9,416 nt of DNA from Patescibacteria group bacterium (lineage in GTDB: Bacteria; Patescibacteriota; Gracilibacteria; UBA1369). Below the pieces are notes generated by a model. That model saw only the letters and a program-made list of their open reading frames with translations, was not told the origin of the DNA and made no database searches. How positions within the stretch are numbered: the stretch's first letter is position 1; every line of letters starts with the position of its first letter. Below are positions 4,957 to 9,416 of this stretch, one piece after another. The stretch covers positions 1 to 9,416 of the forward strand of contig JAHJEW010000124.1 in the NCBI GenBank assembly GCA_018825335.1, in the 5' to 3' direction. A program made the position numbers and the translations under genes.

Positions 4957-7341
4957 ATGAAAAATCTTCCGGAATTTTCAAAACTGTCGGACAAAGAGCT
5001 TGAAAAAGTCCTCAAAAAAAACAATATAGGTCTTTTGCCCGCGGAAGCGCGTTTTGTAGCCAAAGAAATCGGTCGCAATCCCACTCTTACGGAAGCGATA
5101 CTTTGGGGAATACAGGGATCGGAACATTGCTCATACAAAAGCAGCCGCAGATATCTGAAAACACTGCCAACAAAGGCCCCGAACGTAATTCTTGGACCGG
5201 GGGAGGATGCGGGAATTGTGGAAATAACCAAAGTGAACGGTGAAAGATACGGGCTTATTGTAGGCCACGAGAGCCATAATCATCCGTCGCAGATCGTCCC
5301 GTATGAAGGTGCGGCTACCGGTATTGGCGGATGCGTAAGGGATATTGTCTGCATGGGTGGGCGCGTTTTGGGATCGATGGATCCGTTGCGCTTCGGTAAT
5401 CCGGCCAAGAACGAGGCCAGACAGATAGCCGACGGAGTCGTGGACGGCATTGGCGGATACGGCAACCCGATTGGTGTGCCGAACCTGGGTGGCGACGCCT
5501 ATTTTAATGATGGATATAACGAAAACTGCCTGGTGAACGTAGTCAGTATGGGGCTGGTAAAAGAGTCAAACGTAATACACTCATATGTTCCGAAAACCGC
5601 CGCCAAAGAAAAGTGGGACATAATTATTGTCGGCAAACCAACCGATAACAGCGGCATGGGCGGAGCGGCCTTTGCATCCGGAGCGCTTGAAGAAAGCGAA
5701 AAAGAGAAGAACAAAGGGGCGGTGCAGGAGCCGAATCCTTTTCTGAAAAGACATTTGCTGATTTCCACATACGATCTCTTTGAAATTCTGCAGAAAAAAA
5801 ATCTAATCAAAAAAGTAAGTTTTAAAGATATGGGGGCCGGCGGCGTTACCTGCAGTACGGTGGAACAGGTAGCCAAAGCCGGATTCGGGGCTCGCATAGA
5901 TCTGGGTAAAGTGAACGTGTCCATTGTCGATCTTCCGCCGTCCGTTATAGGATGCGCCGAAACACAGGAGCGATTCACGTGGATGTGCCATCCCGATCTT
6001 ACAAAAATGATTGTAGATCACTACAACAAAAAATGGGATCTGCCCTCCGTTGCGGACAACGCGGGCGCGTTTGTTGTGGGCAAAGTCGTGGAAGGAAATT
6101 ACGTATTACAGTATCGCGGTGAAGAGTATGTGAACGCGCCATCCAAAACAATAACCGAAGCGCTGTCATATAAACGGGAGTACAGAGAACCTTCCCGCAA
6201 ATTTAGTGAGCCGGACCTTGCGGCGCCGGGCGACTACGGCAAAGTGATTTTGCAGCTTCTGGAATCAGAAAACATAGCATCCAGAAAACCTTTTTACGAA
6301 AGATACGACAAGCAGGTTCAGGGATTCGTTATTCTGGAATCGGGCGAGGCGGACGCGGGTGTTTTGGCTCCGTTGATGGATGAAAAAGTGCCGCCGAAAG
6401 ACAAGAAAATAGGTATGGCATTTTCAACCGACGGGAATCCTCGTTATGGACTGATAAGCCCTTTTCACGGCGCGGCAAACGCCGTTGTTGAATCGATGAG
6501 AAACGTGGCGGCCGTGGGAGCCTATCCGCAGGCCATTACCAACTGCCTGAACTATGGAAATCCCGAAAAACCGGAGCAGATGTGGGAGCTGAAAGAGGGA
6601 ATTCGCGGCATTACAAAAGCCTGCACAGAAATGAAACTGAAAAATCACCGGACATTTCCAACTCCGGTTATTTCCGGAAATGTAAGTTTATATAACGAAA
6701 CAAAAAAAGGGCACATTCCGCCGTCGGCGATTATTTGCTGCATTGGCAAAATTGACGATTACGGGAGGGCGGTGACAATGGCGCTAAAAAAGCCGGGGAA
6801 TAAACTTTTCCTACTGGGCGCGCGCAAAGATGAACTGGGTGGATCGGAGTATTATAAGCTTCACGGAGAGCTTGGCGCCAACGTGCCGGTGGAAGATTTT
6901 AGGGAGGCGATGGGACAGATTTACGCGCTGACCGACGCGATTGCAGATGGACTTGTGGCCTCCGCGCACGACATAAGTGAAGGCGGCCTTGCCGTTGCTC
7001 TCGCCGAAATGAGCTTTGGAGGTCGCGGCGAGGGGCGTGTGGGGGCTGAAATCGACCTTGCGAAAGTGCCCGGCAACAAGCCGAAAACCGGCTCTGGTAA
7101 AGCCCTGCGCGCAGATAAAAAACTATTCTCGCAGACAGGCGGGTTCGTAGTGGAAGTACCCGCCGCGGCCGCCGGAAAATTCACGAACCTCTGCAAAAAA
7201 AACGGCATAACCGCCCACGAAATCGGTGCAACCACAAAGCGGCCGCGGCTGATCTTCCGCGAAGGCAAAAAAATCCTGGCCGATATAAGTGTGGAAAAAG
7301 CAGCCGAAAAATGGTTAAATGGACTCAGAGATAAGCTCTGA
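4957..7341 (+). CDS. purL: Phosphoribosylformylglycinamidine synthase, PurL subunit (small type)
   Basis: Synthetase subunit for the fourth step of de novo IMP synthesis: FGAR + ATP + ammonia to FGAM. It works in the cytoplasm with PurQ (glutaminase) and PurS, neither of which is in the window. The 794 residues are slightly longer than typical small PurL (about 600-750). Motifs in order: GSEHCSYKSS (54-63), GPGEDAGIVEI (80-90), GHESHNHPS (103-111) with the conserved His pair and YEGAATGIGGCVRD (116-129), NLGGDAYFND (176-185), KDMGAGGVTCST (290-301), and in the second half GLISPFHGAANAVVESMRN (498-516) and AHDISEGGLAVAL (670-682). Extra Lys-rich insertions are near 244-260 and 703-722. The start follows its own -10 box by eight bases. 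The downstream SLH gene begins one base after the TGA. Confidence 0.97.
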   Translation: MKNLPEFSKLSDKELEKVLKKNNIGLLPAEARFVAKEIGRNPTLTEAILWGIQGSEHCSYKSSRRYLKTLPTKAPNVILGPGEDAGIVEITKVNGERYGLIVGHESHNHPSQIVPYEGAATGIGGCVRDIVCMGGRVLGSMDPLRFGNPAKNEARQIADGVVDGIGGYGNPIGVPNLGGDAYFNDGYNENCLVNVVSMGLVKESNVIHSYVPKTAAKEKWDIIIVGKPTDNSGMGGAAFASGALEESEKEKNKGAVQEPNPFLKRHLLISTYDLFEILQKKNLIKKVSFKDMGAGGVTCSTVEQVAKAGFGARIDLGKVNVSIVDLPPSVIGCAETQERFTWMCHPDLTKMIVDHYNKKWDLPSVADNAGAFVVGKVVEGNYVLQYRGEEYVNAPSKTITEALSYKREYREPSRKFSEPDLAAPGDYGKVILQLLESENIASRKPFYERYDKQVQGFVILESGEADAGVLAPLMDEKVPPKDKKIGMAFSTDGNPRYGLISPFHGAANAVVESMRNVAAVGAYPQAITNCLNYGNPEKPEQMWELKEGIRGITKACTEMKLKNHRTFPTPVISGNVSLYNETKKGHIPPSAIICCIGKIDDYGRAVTMALKKPGNKLFLLGARKDELGGSEYYKLHGELGANVPVEDFREAMGQIYALTDAIADGLVASAHDISEGGLAVALAEMSFGGRGEGRVGAEIDLAKVPGNKPKTGSGKALRADKKLFSQTGGFVVEVPAAAAGKFTNLCKKNGITAHEIGATTKRPRLIFREGKKILADISVEKAAEKWLNGLRDKL

Positions 7342-7342
7342 A

Positions 7343-8005
7343 ATGACAAATCGGACAAAAATCATCATCCTTGCTGGAGCGCTTTTACTGGCGGTAAATT
7401 TGGGGTGCCCCGTCGTCGGCGCACTCAGCAATACCACGACTTTCAAAGACGTCCCCGCAACCGCATGGTACTACGCGGACGTTGAGGCCCTTGTACAAAG
7501 CGGAATAATCGACGGATCAATCCAAAACTACCGTCCGCAGGACAACCTTAATCGCGCGGAAATGGCCAAACTGATCGTCGAAGCTTTTGATCTGACCCTT
7601 GAAACTCCCGACTTTGAAACATTTCAGGATGTCAAAAAAGATCAGTGGTACTTCAGTTACATTGAAACCGTCGCCGCAAACGGCATCGCCATCGGCTACC
7701 TGGACACAAACGGCAACCTGAACAATTTATTCGGACCAAACGATCCCATCACCCGCGAACAGGCCGCCAAAATGATTGTTCTTGGCGCCAACATGGAATT
7801 AAACACGGACTGCAACCCAAATTTCACCGATCTCCGCCCCGAAAACTGGTCATACGAATACATATCGACTCTCTACAACAATCAGGTAATAACCGGTTAC
7901 GCCGATGGCTCATTCAAGCCGGGAAACAACATAAACCGCGCCGAAATCGCCAAAATAATCCGCGGCGCAATGAACCCTGCGACGCTGCAGTGCGACGAAG
8001 CATAA
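7343..8005 (+). CDS. Secreted protein of three SLH (S-layer homology) domains
   Basis: Predicted cell-surface anchor; SLH modules bind wall polymers and hold S-layer or surface proteins. The 220 residues begin with a signal peptide (1 to about 29: MTNRTK, hydrophobic core IIILAGALLLAVNL, then VVGALS). Three SLH modules fill nearly the whole mature protein: about 33-82 (TFKDVPATAWYYADVEAL to NRAEMAKLIVEAF), 93-150 (TFQDVKKDQWYFSYIETV to TREQAAKMIVLGA) and 160-210 (NFTDLRPENWSYEYISTL to NRAEIAKIIRGAM). No enzyme or other effector domain is attached, so it may be the anchor part of a complex. The ATG at 7343 is one base past the purL stop (TGA-A-ATG), suggesting coupled translation. An in-frame ATG at 7319 inside purL would put acidic residues before the signal peptide and is less likely. 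NLGC at residue 22 does not fit a lipobox well. Confidence 0.9.
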   Translation: MTNRTKIIILAGALLLAVNLGCPVVGALSNTTTFKDVPATAWYYADVEALVQSGIIDGSIQNYRPQDNLNRAEMAKLIVEAFDLTLETPDFETFQDVKKDQWYFSYIETVAANGIAIGYLDTNGNLNNLFGPNDPITREQAAKMIVLGANMELNTDCNPNFTDLRPENWSYEYISTLYNNQVITGYADGSFKPGNNINRAEIAKIIRGAMNPATLQCDEA

Positions 8006-8099
8006 AAGGGTCGCAAAATACGGATCATGCGCAAATCACTTTGAATAAATAAATGATGATTTTGTTGTTGTGCATGGAAGATAATATCGACTCACAGCC
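8006..8099. other. Convergent gap between the SLH gene and HNH copy 2
   Basis: These 94 bases separate converging genes. A weak pairing of CAAATCA with TGATTTTG around AATAAATAAA is the only hairpin seen, and neither strand shows a clear intrinsic terminator. No gene was recognised. It has no similarity to the inverted-repeat region that follows HNH copy 1. Confidence 0.5.
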
Positions 8100-8978
8100 T
8101 CACATCTGCCGTTTTTCCCAATAAGTACGGTCAATACTGTGAGCAATCGTGTGGTGCTCTCTGCACAGCTGCGCCAAAAAATTGGGGTCGTGATTTTGGC
8201 TTAGCGCAAATCTTTGGGTGTGATGGATGGTGGTCGCCGATTTTTCGCAGGTTGAGATTGTGCATTTGGTGCCGTGTTCACTTTGAAGATGGTAGCGGAT
8301 TTTTGCAGGGATATATCGTGACGCCTTTTTCTCATGTTCCACCTTTCCGTTCTCCCCGTTCGCCAGTTCCTCCTTTTCCACAGCAATTTCCTCGTCATGC
8401 TTTTGCAGCAGTTCTTTAATCAATTGATTGATGTCGATGCCCTTTTTTAGTCTTTCGATCAGGTTTTTTTGCAGATCTGTGTCCATACTTTCCAGTAGGT
8501 TGACGTCCGGCAGTGACTGTTGCGGATTGGAATGCACGTGCATGGCACGCACGCAGCGAAGCGAAGTGCGAGTGTCCTCTTTCACATCCCTTACAAAAAC
8601 TTCCAGCGCCCTATTTGGCAGGAGGGAAGCCATTTTCGCAAGATGCTCCTGATTTTCCGTTGTTGCTATGGATGCCACGCGCGCCAGTTTGTTCACACTA
8701 ATCGCGCCGCCGGTAAGGGCTATTTTTAAAACGGGCTTGTCTTCAAATTTGCGTTCAAGCCGAAGCACAAGACGAACCTGTTCCTCGCTCACGCCGGCGA
8801 GTTTAGCAGCAAACTCTTTAACTGAACCAAAGCCTTTTTTGGCGTACAGATGCCGCCTTTGCACTTCCGGCAAAAGGCCCATGAATTTGCGTCGGGCTTC
8901 CAGTGCACAAGCGCCGTACTGTTTGCAAAGCCCATACAGCTTTTCGTCGGTCATGTCAGTCATTAATAAATTGGTCAT
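8100..8978 (-). CDS. HNH endonuclease-family protein, copy 2
   Basis: Paralog of the gene at 2486-3448, with 292 residues instead of 320. The N-terminal helical region (about 14-143) is roughly 82% identical to copy 1 by eye, including GAISVNKLARVASIAT. The linker (156-219) is shorter and almost unrelated. The C-terminal HNH domain (220-282) is about 79% identical, keeping C239, C244, H252/H253 (IHHT), C272 and H275/H276/H280 (LCREHHTIAH). All metal-site and catalytic candidates are intact, so the gene looks functional. The ATG at 8978 matches the MTNL start of copy 1; ATG at 9008 (MNNYFLIQTF in front) is an alternative. No Shine-Dalgarno sequence is seen. The stop is TGA. The two copies lie about 4.7 kb apart in opposite orientation, so recombination between them could invert the ribosomal-purL block. 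Confidence 0.85.
   Translation of the reverse strand: MTNLLMTDMTDEKLYGLCKQYGACALEARRKFMGLLPEVQRRHLYAKKGFGSVKEFAAKLAGVSEEQVRLVLRLERKFEDKPVLKIALTGGAISVNKLARVASIATTENQEHLAKMASLLPNRALEVFVRDVKEDTRTSLRCVRAMHVHSNPQQSLPDVNLLESMDTDLQKNLIERLKKGIDINQLIKELLQKHDEEIAVEKEELANGENGKVEHEKKASRYIPAKIRYHLQSEHGTKCTISTCEKSATTIHHTQRFALSQNHDPNFLAQLCREHHTIAHSIDRTYWEKRQM
8532..8543. repeat. 12-bp palindrome inside HNH copy 2
   Basis: ATGCACGTGCAT is its own reverse complement and encodes part of RAMHVHSN. It occupies the same codons as the different 20-bp palindrome of copy 1. Both follow a shared segment, CACTTCGCTTCGCTGC, and precede AATCCGCAACAGTC. Confidence 0.8.
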
Positions 8979-9078
8979 GAAAGTTTGTATTAAAAAATAA
9001 TTATTCATCACTACTCGTGCGAATATATTAGCAAACACAAGCCTAAAAGCGAGCTTTTGGAGTGGAAATTTAGAGGTA

Positions 9079-9123
9079 ATTATAGCGGAATAATGCGCGT
9101 TTATTGGCTTATGCCAGCCAATA
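9079..9123 (-). promoter_or_regulatory. Promoter of HNH copy 2 with conserved inverted repeat
   Basis: On the minus strand, the inverted repeat TATTGGCT-GGCATA-AGCCAATA (9123-9102, eight perfect pairs) precedes a perfect TATAAT (9084-9079). Counted from the end of the shared AGCC core there are 21 bases to the -10, exactly as upstream of copy 1. Both copies also have ACGCAA 11 bases before the GGCT. No good -35 is present. Transcription from about 9072 would give a leader of about 94 bases that resembles the first part of the copy 1 leader. Confidence 0.5.
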
Positions 9124-9207
9124 TTTAGGGTTGCGTTCCGCGAAAAACGTTGTGCGACGCGCCTACGCTCCGGCCCTTCCACAAGCCATTATATACCTAT
9201 TGCAGAC

Positions 9208-9336
9208 TTGGGAAACCATGTTGCCGCGGAAATTTATTCAAAGTCATTTGCGTATGATCCCGAAAACACTCCAGCGCATCAAAATAAGAAGTACACGTTA
9301 CGAGACATGAGCATTGAAAAAATGCCTTTTTTCTGA
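9208..9336 (+). pseudogene. Possible 3' remnant of an unidentified gene
   Basis: From TTG at 9208 to TGA at 9334-9336 the frame reads LGNHVAAEIYSKSFAYDPEN and continues to SIEKMPFF. It contains TPAHQNKKYTLRDM before that end. The composition looks like real protein, and the same frame extends upstream to about 9189 (SHYIPIAD) before becoming Arg/Ser-rich. No credible start is present and I do not recognise the family. It may be the end of a gene cut by arrival of HNH copy 2 and its flank, or chance. Confidence 0.25.
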
Positions 9337-9342
9337 TAAAAT
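9314..9342 (+). promoter_or_regulatory. Near-consensus promoter for the last gene
   Basis: -35 TTGAAA (9314-9319, 5 of 6 matches), a 17-base spacer and -10 TAAAAT (9337-9342, 5 of 6), with an extended -10 TG at 9334-9335. Transcription would begin near 9349, about 15 bases before the ATG at 9364. The TG overlaps the TGA of the possible remnant upstream. Confidence 0.6.
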
Positions 9343-9363
9343 ATAAAGATTTAAAAATAAAAA

Positions 9364-9416
9364 ATGGAAAACAAAAAAAGTACCCGGGAACCGGAGGTCG
9401 CGAAAGAAATGCAGGA
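9364..9416 (+). CDS. Start of an unidentified protein, partial
   Basis: Seventeen codons, MENKKSTREPEVAKEMQ, run to the window edge. The peptide is hydrophilic and charged, without a signal peptide, and is too short to assign to a family. Support for a real start comes from the near-consensus promoter ending 21 bases upstream and the A-rich bases before the ATG. No Shine-Dalgarno sequence is present, as for most genes here. Confidence 0.5.
   Translation, partial: MENKKSTREPEVAKEMQ

Noticed and set aside
7319..7342. Upstream ATG for the SLH protein overlapping purL
   Set aside because: It would put MDSEISSE, an acidic stretch, before the signal peptide; the ATG at 7343 gives a normal Asn/Arg/Lys start and couples cleanly to the purL stop.
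9104..9310. Plus-strand 68-residue open frame opposite the HNH copy 2 promoter
   Set aside because: It spans the inverted repeat and has no recognisable domain; the more protein-like frame in this region is a different one, ending at 9336.
1..9416. Recoded UGA (as in Gracilibacteria)
   Set aside because: TGA ends purL and HNH copy 2 at the expected protein ends, and none of the identified genes needs TGA read through.

Overview
The window comes from a bacterial chromosome using the standard code: TGA is a working stop in purL and in the second HNH gene. Features that recall Candidate Phyla Radiation (Patescibacteria) genomes are the mostly Shine-Dalgarno-free gene starts, a bS6 gene with a long charged tail, a LysM-M23 cell-wall hydrolase, a three-module SLH protein and two paralogous HNH genes. 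Two genes of de novo purine synthesis (purH, purL) would point to one of the less reduced lineages, for example a Peregrinibacteria-like one. This placement is inference; no rRNA is present to test it.

Layout. (1) Positions 1-1835, minus strand: a LysM/M23 peptidoglycan hydrolase is read first. An intrinsic terminator follows it, then yidD and the start of purH, which runs off the window. (2) Positions 1836-2485 form a 650-base region without an intact gene. It holds the hydrolase promoter, several hairpins, a degenerate direct repeat, a short fragment matching the middle of the neighbouring HNH gene, and the promoter region of that gene. (3) Positions 2486-3448, plus strand: HNH endonuclease copy 1. 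A nested inverted repeat of about 200 bases (3444-3642) follows it. (4) Positions 3677-8005, plus strand: rpsF-ssb-rpsR-purL-SLH, closely packed. purL also has its own near-consensus promoter placed so that its mRNA would be almost leaderless. (5) Positions 8100-8978, minus strand: HNH copy 2, about 80% identical to copy 1 in both end domains and sharing its upstream region. (6) Positions 8979-9416: copy-2 leader and promoter, a possible gene remnant, a strong promoter, and the first 17 codons of an unidentified gene.

Functions. rpsF-ssb-rpsR is the classic S6-SSB-S18 module of translation and DNA replication or repair. PurL and PurH are steps 4 and 9-10 of IMP synthesis. YidD, M23 and SLH proteins serve the envelope: membrane protein insertion, wall remodelling and S-layer anchoring.

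The most unusual material belongs to the HNH family. A 14-bp inverted repeat, GGCT-N6-AGCC, occurs four times, all in the HNH flanks, and one copy sits at the same distance from the -10 box in each paralog. A palindromic segment lies in frame in both HNH genes, and its copy-1 form recurs outside the gene exactly where a stretch of homology begins. Together with the nested inverted repeat this suggests a small mobile or hotspot-associated family, but no mobility has been shown.
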